Shown here: positions 30,868 to 43,900 of the stretch, in pieces | Position numbering within the stretch: position 1 is the stretch's first letter | How the letters are laid out: each line of letters opens with the position of its first letter | Origin: Ixodes scapularis | Lineage: Eukaryota; Arthropoda; Arachnida; Ixodida; Ixodidae | Length of the DNA stretch: 64,000 nt | Assembly (NCBI RefSeq): GCF_016920785.2 | Contig: NW_024609880.1 | Location: 36,479,152-36,543,151 of the forward strand | Reading direction: 5' to 3' | Translations under genes and position numbers: made by a program | The notes under the pieces: generated by a model | Database searches by the model: none | The model's input: only the letters and a program-made list of their open reading frames with translations | What the model was told of the DNA's origin: nothing

Positions 30868-31190
30868 GCATTAACTGCTTTATGGAGCGAACCGGCGTTA
30901 TCAGCTTTTGAAGCCGCGCCAAACGGCACCTAAATTCTCCTGTCCTATCGAGCGAAGCCTGTAGACAATAGCAGCGAATTGATGGATAAACTCCCAATGG
31001 CTGGGGCGCAGCGCAGCTCCAACGAACGCCACCCCACAGAGAAGCCCTCCAAATATTTGGTCGGGCTCTGCAGAAAGGTCGGCCGCAGAACCCGCAAGGA
31101 ACCCGCCCGTCCAGCCTCAGCAGAAGTCGCCCAGTAGGGCTCAGTGCGGGTAGCAGCTTGTAGGAATTTTCGTATTTCTACACGTTAGTA
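30868..31190. repeat. Dispersed repeat, copy b
   Basis: Same orientation and landmark order as 6487-6850 (AAAGCATTAACTG, CCACAGAGAAGCCCTC, CTTGTAGGAAT). A fragment of TTAA family T2 follows at about 31215-31345. Confidence 0.55.
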
Positions 31191-31349
31191 AACTTAAATG
31201 TTTTGTGGTTTCTTTTTTTAGTCAACGCACGTGTAGCTTTTTAGAAATTACAAAAAAAAAAAAAAGATGGGTATCATTTTTTTTTTTTCTATCTGAGTGT
31301 GTGCTTTCGATGACTCAACACTTTGATTATATTTGGCGTGTGTGTCGAA

Positions 31350-32515
31350 TAGCGAGTTTTACTGCACTCGTGCCGACGCGTGGCCACCCTGAGAGTGGAG
31401 CGCGTTCGTTCCGGCCGGCACTTCAGGAGTGGCTGCACTTTCCGAGTTCGTTTCAGCGACGGCACTCCACGCGTGCGTCCACTTGCTGCACCGCTGTACC
31501 GAGAAAAACGAGAGTGCGCCGGAATGCAATCTTGTGATTCTCGCCATGCGTCGCTCAAGCGAGGCAGGCGAGGTGAGAGAGCAGACGACGGGGAATCGTC
31601 TGCTACTGATCTGCTACGAACTGCCGGTCGCACAAAACTGACCCCCCCCCCCCCCCCCCTTGCACACACACACACAAAAGTGTTTTTTTTTTTTTTTTTT
31701 TGCTAAAATTTGCGTTTTCTGAGAGAGAGGATTGAACCCGACCTTGAATTGTGACTTTCTGCTATTACATGAAAGAGGCACTCGACAACACACATTTTCG
31801 CAAGTATTGAGTCGTTTCGTTGCCCTACAGTCCCTGCTGGATTCGATGCGCTACGATCGCGTTCATGGAAACATAGCTATAGGTCTCTTTAATCTGAGAC
31901 TGCAGCCAATATACCACTAGCACGAGAGCTTGAGGTTGCTCCTTTGAAGCGTTCTTCAGCAGAACGAAAGGTCGCGCTAGAAATGCATGTCTCAAAGGGG
32001 GGCGCGGGCTAGCTCGCGCTTGTAGCCTTGGCTACAAAACGGTTTCCATTTTCTCATTGAAAATTTTTAAAATCCCGTTTAACTTTTTAATTGCATTATG
32101 GTACCTGGAACACGTCTCTGACCAATGTGTTTTACCATGTCCAAAAAAAAGCGGTCCCTCGATTTCCCCCTCATTCGCCACCAGTGGTGGTCGATTTCCC
32201 CCGTAGAAAATGTGGCAGACGCCTGCTCCGCTGCATGTCGCTCTCCAGCTTATCAGTTCACGGAAACTCCGGCAGCCAGACGTTAGGACGCTGCGATGAC
32301 AGCGACACTCGCGTTTGCTCGTGCTCTTCACCAGCATTTCTACGGCCAACCGCCAGGGTCGCGACATCTAACAGCATGGCTCTAGCATGACACTCCGACT
32401 TCTGTGACGTCACTAGCTGATTGACCGTCAAGGACCACTTTTGATGTACGAGCGGGATAGGACGCGGAACGCAGGGGTCGGAGACGCGCTCCAGGCGCTA
32501 TAATCACATAAGGGT
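31350..32515. other. Non-coding, nothing firmly recognised
   Basis: A C run is at 31641-31659, followed by a CA repeat and a T run to 31700. Open frames at 31289-31706 overlap on both strands and show no domain. No gene called. Confidence 0.4.
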
Positions 32516-32519
32516 ATAG

Positions 32520-32760
32520 TCCTGAAACTTTGGCCCCTGGTAAACCGAGCGTTGGGCGGTGCTGTTTACAGTTTTAGGGAAGCGTTTTCGCACATCCGAT
32601 GCGGTATGATGGGCCCTCCGGTATGAACTGCGCATGTGCGAGACTTTTGGAATAGCGCATGCGCAGTTTGTATCCGGAGGGCCCATCGTACAGTATCCGA
32701 TGTGCAAAGGCGGTTCGCTAAAACCCTCTATTTTTACGGTTCGAAGAACACGGTTCTATT
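32520..32760. repeat. Foldback element, arms about 90 bp
   Basis: The left arm has CACATCCGATGCGGTATGAT and GGGCCCTCCGG. The right arm has the complements (CCGGAGGGCCCATCGTA, ATCCGATGTGC). The centre is CGCATGTGCGAGACTTTTGG. Non-coding. Confidence 0.75.
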
Positions 32761-33106
32761 TTCTACCACACACACGGTATTCGGTCGAACGCGTTGTGCT
32801 TCGGTGTATACACTTCCCTTCATATCAAAATGTCACCGGGTTCAAAGCGCGAGTCCGGTTGTAAAAGAAGCCGTACAGTTCTGTCAAAAGGCGCAGTGCA
32901 ATGAAACTTTGCACAAAAGTGTATTTTTGTGGCGCATTTATCGTACTCAACTTTTCGTGAGTGTAGGTTTCTGAGAAGAGGAAATCAGAAGAAAGCCGTC
33001 AAGTTAAAACGCTTAGCACAAAACAAAATCTAAAAGTTTCTTAGAGAGGAAAATTCTATAGCATACTCAGCAAATCGGAGAGTGTGATGCCATATATACC
33101 GTATTT
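32761..33106. other. Non-coding, nothing recognised
   Basis: No gene or element termini seen. Confidence 0.35.
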
Positions 33107-33108
33107 TC

Positions 33109-33450
33109 CGGACTATAGTCCGCACCCGGTGTATAGTCCGCAGAGGCAAATTTGGGGTAAAAAAATGAAAGTTTTTACTTAGATAGTCCGCACCCAGTGC
33201 ATAGTCCGCACCTGGTGCTTAGTCGACACGAAATGCTTCTCATACGCGGCACACCTTGACATATGTATGTTTTCTTAGCTCACAAAAAAAGCCTATAATA
33301 TACATAAATTATCAATAACATACTCTTTTATTCACAAAATCCATCCCGTCTCGTCATAATCAAGTGTCCGCACGCGTAGACAGTCCGCACAGCCAAAAAT
33401 TTCAACTTTTAAACATGTGTAGTCCGCGGACTATAGCCCGGAAAATACGG
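33109..33450. mobile_element. TA-flanked element with CCGTATTTTCCGG ends
   Basis: The left end CCGTATTTTCCGGACTATAG is inverted at the right (CTATAGCCCGGAAAATACGG), bounded by TA on both sides (33107-33108 and 33451-33452). Several copies of ATAGTCCGCACC occur inside the left half. Similar ends occur in widespread animal MITEs (from memory). TA flanks suggest the Tc1/mariner group. Confidence 0.75.
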
Positions 33451-33589
33451 TAAGTAGCCGCGTCAACCAAGCGGTGTGCTTGTTTTTCTCCCGCGCGGAG
33501 GAAATAAGTTTTTCTTTTCTTGTATTTCTCCCCACAAACCTATACACTCACTAAATGTGAGCATACTAAATGCAACACTTAAAGACGCG

Positions 33590-33864
<275 letters not shown>

Positions 33865-34311
33865 GAACAGTGAAAGCAATAAAATACAAGCTTTGATACT
33901 CAATCATTGCAAGTGCGATGATCTATAGTCACTGGTTTTGATCGGTTAACGCTTATTCAGTGTAATCCTCCTGATAAAATTCATGAAAAGTTTTGTGAAC
34001 AGATAAAAATATTTGAAAATCTCAACCAAAAAGTTCTTATAAAGAAACGTAGAAGAAATTACAACTGGTTAAATTCGGACGTTATTCGGGCAATGGCATA
34101 TCGAGACTGGCTGTGGACGCGCCAAAAACGTGCTCCAAAAAACCAGGCCTTAGCTTTAGATTGCGGAGTTGAAAGAAATGGAGTGGCCGCGCTTACCCGT
34201 GTAACGAAGCGACGGTACTTTTTACGACAGTTCAATCAATCGGCAAGAAACGCGGCAAAAGCATGGTCTGTGATAACTGAAATAATACTTAAAAAACAAG
34301 CGAGCTGGTGA

Positions 34312-34410
34312 TGATTCATGGTAATAAAACCCGAGACTCAGGAACACAGGACGTTGTGTTGTGTTCGTCCCCTTCTGTGTTTCCTAGTCTCGGGTTTTAT
34401 TACCATGAGT
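34312..34410. repeat. Small palindromic insertion inside the retrotransposon
   Basis: TCATGGTAATAAAACCCGAG at the left and its complement at the right surround a core with AACACAGGACGTTGTGTTG. The core resembles tail sequences of Penelope-like elements elsewhere in this window, so it may be a Penelope-derived inverted fragment. Confidence 0.6.
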
Positions 34411-35876
34411 CTGTGATAAACCATATTCGAGGACGAGATAATAACTGTTTCGCTTGCATGGATCATTTTGCTGAGAATCCCACTGCAGTGGCCGATAAGT
34501 TTAATCATTACTTAACACGGGCTTCGGAAAGCTCATGTTCGGTGCAATATGGCGGGTGTTATAAGGAAATATCAGCAGCCTCAGCGTTTTGGCCTACTCT
34601 AACAGAATCTGAACTTGCAAGGATAATATTTAGGTTTCGACAAAACAAGTCACCCGGAATCGATGGAGTGTTGGCATTTACGCCCCGAAGAAACTTTAAT
34701 GCTCTCGCTGATATTTTACTGTTTATGGTAAACGGCTTCTTGGATAAATCGGCTGTTCCAGGAAATTTGAAGCCCGCCATAATCAAGCTACTTTTCAAGT
34801 GAGCACGAAAGGAGAAGATGGAAAATTACAGAGCAACATCAATATTGCCAATATTGTCGCAGATATTAGAAACATTTCTTCTCGAAGGGATGACGTCATT
34901 TCTGGAAAAAAAAACTGTAATATTTTGTCCAGCCGACAGTTCGGTTTCATTACAGGACGAGATAACATACCTCCCTATCGTCCCTATCGTCTAGCTGACC
35001 GTTTATTTTTTAATTATGTACCAACTAGCTCAACTTCAGCCTGTTATTCAATACCATACCACTCTTAGAATAATTTTCAGATACGCTCCATGACGCGTTC
35101 GAACAATAACCTGTACCTGTGCTATTTTTCTAGATAGCAAAAGCTTTCGACACTGTTAACCATCAGATTTTATTACAAAATTTGTATGTGGTGGGTTTTC
35201 GTGGACCTTTTTACGAGATTCTGAAAAATGACCTCTCCGATCGATCCCAAGTATAGCAGTATAAACTATAGCAGTAAATTAGCAGTTAACTATAGCAGTA
35301 AATTACAAACGAAGGCTGGTGTCCCCCAAGCCTCAATTTTATCCCTTTGTTTTATTTTACATTTTTATTAATGATCTCGCTTCAACAGTTAACAACTGTA
35401 CTGTGTTTAGTACGCAGATACACACTTTCTAAAAACCTGTGCTACGAAGAAGCAATGAACAACCTGCAACGTAACATAATCGAAGCAATGACATTGCTTT
35501 GATTACGTATTTTCGTAAATGTGCAAAAGACAAAGCTGATTTCTTTCAGAAATCATTTAAAAACGGGTGATTGACATCCCTCTGACATGGTCAAGATTGT
35601 TGTCCGTATGGTTGAATATGTAAATTCTATGAAATATATATATATATATTACAGTGACTTGTTATGGCAAAGTCACTTCGCTTATGTCTCCAGTAAGTTG
35701 CGGAGAGCAGCCTGCTTACTTTTTAAACTCAAAAGCATTTTTCCCGTTGAGATAAATAACGATTGCTCAGGCTCGTTCGCTTACAGCATACTCAGATATG
35801 GTATAACTGTCTTCGCTTCCGTTTCACTGCGATGGCAGAGCCGTGTTGACAGTCTACTGAAGAACATATTAGTGAG

Positions 35877-36029
35877 TTTTACTATTGCGTATACGAGCCA
35901 ACGCAAGCGCTCTGCGTTTGCGTCAGCGTTGCGTTCTCCACGATGCGCATGCGCAAACGCGCAATGTGGAACACGAAACACTAACGCAAACCCACAGGGC
36001 TTGCGTTCGCCGCCTATACGCAATACTCA
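35877..36029. mobile_element. Foldback MITE inside the retrotransposon
   Basis: Arms of about 70 bp: TATTGCGTATACGAGC and CAACGCAAGC at the left, the complements GCCTATACGCAATA and GCTTGCGTTCG at the right, with GCGCATGCGC near the centre. It breaks the polymerase C-terminal frame after SLLKNILVSF. The target duplication is unclear. Confidence 0.75.
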
Positions 36030-36720
36030 AACTAACTATTAAAGAGTACAATTCTCCCCTTTTAAGCGGATCAGGTATTTTTCATAACGTTGGCCTTCCC
36101 TTCTTCCCCTTCTTTATTTTCTTTATTTAAGCAGACGGTGGTGGCACGGCATTTTTGGAATTCTGATTTTAAAATCGAACATGTTTCTCCAAGATTGTAA
36201 AGAAAAGGCCTACGCTTTCCAGTGCCTTGGTGTTCAACGCGATATGGTGCGGCCAGACGCTGTGTGTATGTCCCTAACATTTGTAACGAATTATCAGAAA
36301 AAATATTTTCTGCGACTTCCAAAAGAAAATTAAAGAGGTGGTAGGGCTGCTATGACCTATGTCCGTAATTTCTTTCTTTTTTTTTTTTGAAAAGGGGGCT
36401 CGGGGGGGGGGGGGGGGGGGGGGGGGGGAATAGGCTTTGATGCGTGTTCTTTTCGTGGTGGTCTTTCAGGTACCAAGTGTATATTTCTTTTTTTTTTTTT
36501 TTTTTAGTGGGAACTTTGCGTTAATGCTGTGCAAAAGTTACCCTGAAATATGTCTTGTTCTTGTCTACCTAGGGTCCTTTCGGTGTTGGTATGATTGTGC
36601 TTTTCCTGAACGTAATTATTGTCTTCTAGCCATACAAGTCATACAAGTCTGTTATAGACTTCGACGGGCCCCTTTTTTGTATTGTATTAAACATTGTTTG
36701 ACAATAAATATATTATTATT

Positions 36721-37578
36721 ATTATTAATATTAGACCTTTTTTTTTTTAGGACCGAGTAGCGCTCGGGAAGAACCTGTGGGTAATATGCCCCTCTATCGA
36801 TTAGGTAAATAGAAGAATATTAAGTATACCGACGGTTATGCATATGTTTACTTACCCGTTCCGAAAGCGCCACCCCGAAATGAAGAAAATTGAGAATCTG
36901 TGGCGATGATGCAACGGTGGAGAGAAACCTAGCGAGGAATTACACGAAAAAGCAAGAAGGGCAATAGCGACTGCAAATTATAGCTGGGAGTGGGGAATCC
37001 GGAGATAAAAATCGAGAAAACTATAGTGTTTGCGGGTATTTGCAGGCATGTCTAAAGTTCACCTTGACTTCTTAAAACAAATTTTGTTAAATATAACCGT
37101 TGCTTAAAACTATAGGTGATTTCATTATTTTGCCTATGTGCACTCATAGACTGGGCCTCGCGCTGCTCATAATTCTTGACAGGGCAAATTTTCTTCTGTT
37201 TTTTAGGGTACTCGGAGTTGATCACTTCGCCATTTCCACACATGAGCTCTTAGCAATGTTGTATAACGGGCACGTAAAAACGAAAAGTTATAACTTCAAA
37301 CTTATGGAATTACCAATGGCAGGATTAAAAGATAGATTCTGATCATTATGAACGGAAACACATCCTAAGAAGCGATGCTTTGTAGTACAACCGCTTACAG
37401 TTTCTTTCTTTCACAGTTGACGGCAAAGAAGGTTTTGCCATCAGAATTGAACAGGTTTCCCAATTTACGCTACTTTTCTATCGTCGTCCCAGTTTACGGT
37501 ACATCGACATCAAACCTTTAGGTCATCTTTATACATCTAAACGAGGCTGAATAGCTATAACCAGAACTCCGTAAACCT
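36721..37578. other. 3' flank of gene 2, nothing recognised
   Basis: AT-rich sequence downstream of the gene 2 stop codon. No AATAAA on the minus strand within 300 bp of the stop; TATAAA at about 37526-37531 is the nearest variant signal. Confidence 0.4.
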
Positions 37579-37983
37579 TCACGCGGAGACGCCTCCAGTA
37601 ACCTCTATGGCAGCCCCCGTGACGTAAGAGCTCTTTGGCGAAGCCAGGAAGACGCAGACGCTGGCGATGTCTTCGGGTTTTCCTTCTCTGCGCATGGCCG
37701 ACCTCCGGATGAGCGTCTGCACCGTCTCTTCGTCCAGGGGCGACAGCAGAGGAGTGTCCGTGACGCCCGGCAGAACGGTGTTGCAGCGGATGCCGTACTG
37801 CGCAAGCTCCAGGGCGGCAGACTTGGTGAAGCCGATGACACCGGACTTGGCGGCCACGTAACAGGACATCTTTGGGAAGCCCGTGGTACCCAGGATGGTC
37901 GAGATGTTGACGATGGAACGATCCTGTTTGCCTTCGTCCGACACCATTCCCCTCGCAGCCGCCTGCGTGATCAGGAATGTGCC
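37579..37983 (-). CDS. Gene 2, exon 3 (terminal coding exon)
   Basis: 135 codons including TGA. It starts GTFLITQAAARGMV and carries Thr143, Tyr156 and Lys160. One codon longer than gene 1 exon 3 because of SDEGKQDRS. The acceptor on the minus strand is TGGCACAG. Confidence 0.9.
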   Translation of the reverse strand, partial: GTFLITQAAARGMVSDEGKQDRSIVNISTILGTTGFPKMSCYVAAKSGVIGFTKSAALELAQYGIRCNTVLPGVTDTPLLSPLDEETVQTLIRRSAMRREGKPEDIASVCVFLASPKSSYVTGAAIEVTGGVSA

Positions 37984-40900
37984 CTGTGCCAAAAGGAATA
38001 ATACGAAGTCATCATTTCTTGGCGGGCACAATTGTGTACGCTTGTTGTCGGCGCAGAAGCTGGCGTCGTTCCTGCACCAGGCGGCGTGCGCAGAAGGGTT
38101 AACAACACGCCGTGCTTTTGGGGCACGGACAAGACGAAAACGGCAGGGCGTCTCCTTTAGATGCATGGCATCCAGCACGCGCTCGTTGCCTTCCGCCGTG
38201 CTTTAACTGCGTGTGGACGCTCGAGGCTCTCGTGACGCCTAATCGCTATCGAAGGGAAGCTTGTGCTGGAGGCAGAAGAATGAAAAGACCTCCCTACCGC
38301 TCTCATCACGTCAGCGACTGTGGTAGCTTTCACGAAAGAAGCGGTAATGTGCTTTTTGCAGAGATTTGAATTATCTGCATAACATAGAGATGTGTGGGAG
38401 GGTGGACAGTCAAGGGGAATCGTTCTCAGAATGCATTCACATTGGACTAGGAATACATTTCGGCTTCCAAAATGCGTTTCACCACACGTATAATGATACT
38501 AGATGGTGTATCAAGGTATCCAGTATCTAGGGCTGTGCAATTGATTGACTCACCTACACATAAATCGGTTAATGCTTTATTAGCAATCATTATGTTAAAA
38601 GAGTGGCACGTTTTAACTTGTGAGGCAGACATACTGCAAACATTGAACAAACATGTTTCTCCTTTTACTTTTATTTTTTTACTCCGGGTTTAAGTGTAGT
38701 ATGGTGGGGATATCAAGTTCTATGAGGCGAAACACATGTACGACGAAACTGTCCGATCCGACGTCCGACCGCGCAATACGACGGTCGGAGGCGAGGGTTT
38801 TCAACGCCCTCCGATGCTACGAAAACCCTCTCCCCCCAAGGTCATTCCGGCAGTCCGCACGTCGGATCGGACGGTTTCGTCGTACATGTGTTTCGCGCCT
38901 TAGTTGGACACCATAGGGCGGTCGACCCATGGAGTGGCGCCGCGAGGACTACAAGGGGGAAGGGGCAGAGGTAAGGCGATGCGCTGAAAGGCTGACACTC
39001 CCCCTCTCCCCTTACGTAACCTTGCTACGGTGTGGTCAACATGAGTGAGCAAGAAGCCCGTGCGGGGATCCCGTAAGGGGTAAGCGACGCCCAAAGGAGA
39101 CTCGGGATCCCACCTTGAGGTTGACGCGGACCATCTCGTCGAAGGCGCTCTCGTCGGTGTTGAGCAGGAAGCTGTGCGTGAGGCAGCCCGCCGAGTTGAC
39201 GACCACGCTCGGGGAACAGCTGTACAGTCTCCGGACGGTGTCGAACAGACTCCGCACCGACTGGGAGTCCCCCACGTCCACCTGGACCGCCTGGTGCTCG
39301 CTCTCGTCTGCGGAGGAAGCGCCAGAGGGGACATCATCAGCGGGCCAAGCCCACGTCCAGGCCGGGGGGCTGAATTTTCAACGTCACCTGAGAGACAAAC
39401 GCGGGGCAGAGATTAGACACGCGCGCTACGTCAGCGTTCGGCTGAGACTTGGGTCGTCGCTCCGAACGCTGACGCAGCACTCGTGTCCACTCCGCGCCTT
39501 CCGCGTGACAAGTCCAACACGGCGACCTTGTTGTGCGGATGAATGGATGGATTCAATGTCTGTACCCCTTATAACGGAGGGTAGTTTACGCAACCTAGCC
39601 TAGAAACCAGAACGTTTGATTCATCCCCTCGCCCTTCTAAGTAAATTTGCTCCCCCTCTGCATTTTCAATTACCAGGCAGTGTGGGAGATTGCCCAGATG
39701 ATCTTTGGGGGATTGGGCAAACAAACTGAAACCATCACCCCCCCCCCCTCCCCGCCCCCTCCCGGCGAGGGAGTCGCCAATTTTCCTCTGGTCTATAGTG
39801 TTGACTCAACATACCCCTTCTTTTCAACGTCCCATTACCAATACGACAGCACTATACCAAAACAAAATGTCCACGCGTCCACCTCCCGCCCAGGCTCCGT
39901 CCGTTTCACCTGATGGCGCACCGCGGAGGTCACTACGCGCCGCGTGAGTGCCACGTGGACTTCGGGAAGAGCGCAGCGACACGCGTGTATGGGCGTACCA
40001 ACCGGGGGAGGGGGGGGGGGGGGGGGGGGGGGCAAGGGGGCGCTTGCCGCCCCCCCCCCCCCCCCTCCCGGAAACCACGGCCACCGGACAGGGCCACCGC
40101 ACAGGGACAGGCCAAAATGCCACCTAGCCAAGGGCACCGCCCCCCAGCCCTAATGGGAGGTGGGGGGGGGGGGGGGGGGGGGGAGGTTCTGGTTTACCTT
40201 CCCACTGGAAAACAAGTTGGTACGCCACGGCATGCGTGGGCGCGTGGTCCCGTGGTGCGTTCACAGCGTTGGATTGGTTGGATCTGTCGTAGCCTCTGCT
40301 GCGATTCGTAGTGAGATTAAACAAAAAAGGCCCCTTCCCCCTTTAAACAAAAAAGAAAAACACGTTTTGTTGTTTTTACCGCAAAAAAAAAACTATGTAT
40401 TGCCGAACGCTCATTCTCCGCCCAAAGGTAGCGCTAGAGGTCTGAACTAGATGCCAAAGTTTGAAAACGAACCGTTATCTTAATTTAATAAAAAGCTATA
40501 AGTGATTTTTTGAAAATTTCAATGGGAAAATGGGGCCCATTCTTGCCCGTTTTCGATTTCTGGCACCATAGGTCTCCACGTATTCGAGTGCTCCGTCGGA
40601 CACCAATTTACCGTTGAATTTTTTAAAAAAATCAGGACTTTTGAATAAGATATCGGTTCGTGTTGAATTTTTGGCATCGGGTTCGAACCTCTAACGCTAC
40701 TTTTGGGCGGAGAGTGATCGTTCGGCGATTGTAGCTCATTTTTGCAATAAACAAATTTCCCGCTTTTTTTTTTTTTTTTTTTTGTTTAGCATTTTGTACA
40801 TGGCTTGAGCCGATCACTGTCATCTACAGGAAGAGGAAGGCTTCAAGAAAACTGGCCTAGAACGCACATCGGTAATTTTAGATAAGAGCGAACGAATGGT

Positions 40901-43900
40901 GACTGATCGACAATTTTAATTAACTCGATGTTTAAAGTGGCCTTGCCTCATGTAAAGTATAAACATATGCATAAATATCTTCGGCCAGCAACATTATCTC
41001 GGGACAAGAAATCGTAGATCACACTCGTATTTACCCGCACCACCGGAGTGGTCATATCTAAAAAGTTCATTTATTTTTTCGAAAAAAAAAATATTATTCG
41101 AAAAGAATAATAATATTTGTTAATTGTGTTAATAGTTTTACAATTCTCGTACGTAGCACCCTATGGACGATTGTTTGTAAAATGTGCAGGCCCTTCGGGC
41201 CATCTCGTCGAAGGTCAATTCGTCGAAGGTCAACTCGTCGATGGCCAACTCGTCGAAGAGGCCAACTTGTCTTAGGTTCATTTGTAGAAAGGGAAACTCG
41301 TTGAAAGGGGCAATTTGTCGAAGGGCAATTCGTCGAACTTGTTGAAAGATAGATTCGGCTAAAGGTATTTTTTAATGTGGTTGTTTGCTTTCTATCCTTT
41401 GTCTTGAAATATAGGCTTTCCTCCAGCTAACAGTAGTGCAATGGTAAGGCAAAAACTTCGAGGTCGAATTCTCGAAACGACCATGCGTTTGTGCCCTCCT
41501 ACTCCAAAAGTATTCTAGTTTTCATTTTAAATTTTTGTTGTCGCTGGGATGCTCGCAGACGTTTACGGGAGCTTGTACCGCCACTCTGAAGGACGGATTG
41601 AGTTCGCGTCCGTAGTGCTCCGAAGTCGCAGTGTACGTGGAACCTAAAAAGGGATACTACGATGAAATTTGGGCACTTATTTCTTGGTCTATACGTGTTC
41701 AAAGGACACCAATCTCTTGTTGAAAAAGACACGAAAAGAAATTTTAAAACGAATTGAACGATTAGTAAATGGCACCTGGTGGATGTCGCCAAAGCTTCGT
41801 ATGTAATATCCTTCTAGGAACATTGACAGGTAAGTGACCTGACGTCATCCCGTCGGCTCTCCGGCCACCACGAGAGAAGAGGGGAAGGAGAAACTTCCCT
41901 CTCACCGGGGCTCTCCTTTGTGTGTCCCAGACTTGTCCAGACGTCGCGATTGTCACTCTATAAGATTATAGAAGATTAACCCGTTACTCAAATTTCGTAC
42001 AAAAGCAGCTTTGTGGTTAGTTGCGGTGGCCCGATCACTGGCATGCTTCTGCCGCTTCGGTGGCTGGAACTAATGGAACGGGTGGTGCACGAAACCACCC
42101 GATGTCAAAAGCCCCCTGTCAATTTCCCTGCGGCAAACGCCCCGTCCTTTCTGCCCCGCTTTCAGAAGCCCCATGTTTCAGAAGCCCATGACGCGGATCC
42201 CCCGTGTCAGGTGGCCGGGTCTTCAGCGTGACGGTTGGGCATTCTGCTTTTAACTTTGAGACGGTAAAGGCCGGTCCAAACCAAGCAGGAAAACGGGTCC
42301 CGGAGAAATCGGAGTGATGTCAAAGGTAACGTGAACGTGACGTCTTGCGGTCCAAAGTTGAAAATATCCATCTTTGCCCGGCCCCGGAGAGAGCTCCGCT
42401 AAGCGCCGGAGAGCCCTTTCGACCAAGCAGGGGAAGGCGGTCCACTTTCCTCGCCCTCCTTGCATACCTTGAGTGTGTATGTATTCCCGAAAAGCAAATA
42501 GCTATTCGGGAACACAACAAAACGACGAAGGGAGGTTGCTTTTGGGTTCCGCCCGCCTCATACTTGCGGGCCCGTCTTATGGCTTGGTTTGGACCGCGCT
42601 TAAATAGGCACGCAGCCTTGTGTAACGTAATCATGCCGTACCGGGACTCAAGTAAGAAATAACTGGATAAAGCTTCCCGTTTTTCGGGCGTGCGCTAAAC
42701 ACATTCACGTCTTGCGGCATTAGAAGTGAAAATAAGCAGAAAATATCAGTCACTGCCAAAACATTAGAAGTGATAGCTTTTAGCAATAAACCAAAGCTTT
42801 CGTCGAATTTGAAGCACGGGCGGATTCACAATTCCGACGAATTGAGTTCTGTCAAAACTGTCAACCCGCAACTCATGGCGCCAAACTTACCACAGCACCA
42901 AACACTGGTTCCATTCTTATGTCGTTCTAAAACAATATTTGTATCCATCTAGGTAGATAAGGTCCATAATTCTGCGTCTAAGTATAGTGACAGTATACCT
43001 CTATGACTGCGGAGTGCATCGCTGGTGATGCAGATTTATACAATTGGCCACATTTTACGTTACGCGACGGTTCAACTTATCCTTATTTTGTTGTTCCTTT
43101 TATTTTAAATACACCTTGTAGACCCTGAACAGATTAGGTTAAGACATGGAACATTGCTGGTTGAAGCGCGAGAGGGTGGGACGAGGAAAGTGAGGACGGG
43201 ACTTTGGGCCACTGACGCGGGGCTTTTCCGTCAGGGATTTTGCACGCAGGGAAAACGGCTAGGGCATCCTGTCGACGTCAGCCTCGCTTCAGCTTTGCTC
43301 GTCCCGAGACAGGCTACGTCACGTATCACGATTGCGCCGGATGTTGCGTGCTCTCCGCTGGCTGCTCTGCGAGCGCTTGCCAGAGTGGGCCGTTTAAGGC
43401 CGGTTCTCACATGCAGCGAAGCGCTCATGTAGCGCTACTCACGTGTCGTCGGCTACTTATCGTCTGCCATGAGCAACAGTTTTGACGGTGCAATACAAAC
43501 CAGGTGAACTCTACCGTGAGCACACGCTTAGCGCGAGGTCAGCGCTATGCCTGTAGCGCTCCGCTGCATGTGTGAACAGGCCTTTATAAGGAAAAATGTA
43601 GCCAACAGGCTCAAAATATAAACGTGCGATTGTCATTTACGGATATTGTGGATCATACTCAGCCTATTTCTGAACACGACGGGTATATATTTGAAGTTTC
43701 GGTGAAGTATCCCTTAGAGAGTACTAAAACACACACACACACAAAAAAAAAAACTTTTTTGTTAGGCGAGCCTCATAATGTCAGGAGCCTGCCCAGTGAA
43801 TATTTTGCTACAACGTCATGCATATTTTTTTTAATAAAGTCAAAAAGCGCAACTGCTCAAAAGCGAAACTGCACTGGGGAGGAAGAAGCAATGTAGAGGA

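Larger units (their letters stand above)
34093..36330 (+). pseudogene. Non-LTR reverse transcriptase, frameshifted
   Basis: In order: the pre-RT region with RDWLWTRQKRAP (about 34110); KSPGIDGV (about 34648); ENYRATSILPI after a frame change (about 34820); FGFITGRD (about 34941); AFDTVNHQILLQNL (motif A, about 35136); GVPQASIL (about 35321); and a C-terminal block FAYVSSKLRRAACLLFKLKS (about 35671). The catalytic box expected as YADD reads YAD-T at 35411-35422, so the second Asp is missing. At least four frame changes and several stops make it non-functional. Confidence 0.8.
33950..36720 (+). mobile_element. Non-LTR (Jockey-type) retrotransposon, 5'-truncated and broken
   Basis: A collinear but multiply frameshifted polymerase region is followed by a 3' end at GACAATAAATATATT(ATT)n. 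It is interrupted by a small palindrome (34312-34410) and by a foldback MITE (35877-36029). A G run lies at about 36403-36428. It sits between the two dehydrogenase genes. Confidence 0.75.

Noticed and set aside
39705..40324. Glycine- and proline-rich open frames on both strands
   Set aside because: They arise from G and C homopolymer runs, as do those at 12500-12780 and 47418-47885. None has other protein-like features.
41195..41355. CRISPR-like array
   Set aside because: The units are degenerate, about 17 bp long, without regular spacers, and lie in a eukaryotic intron.
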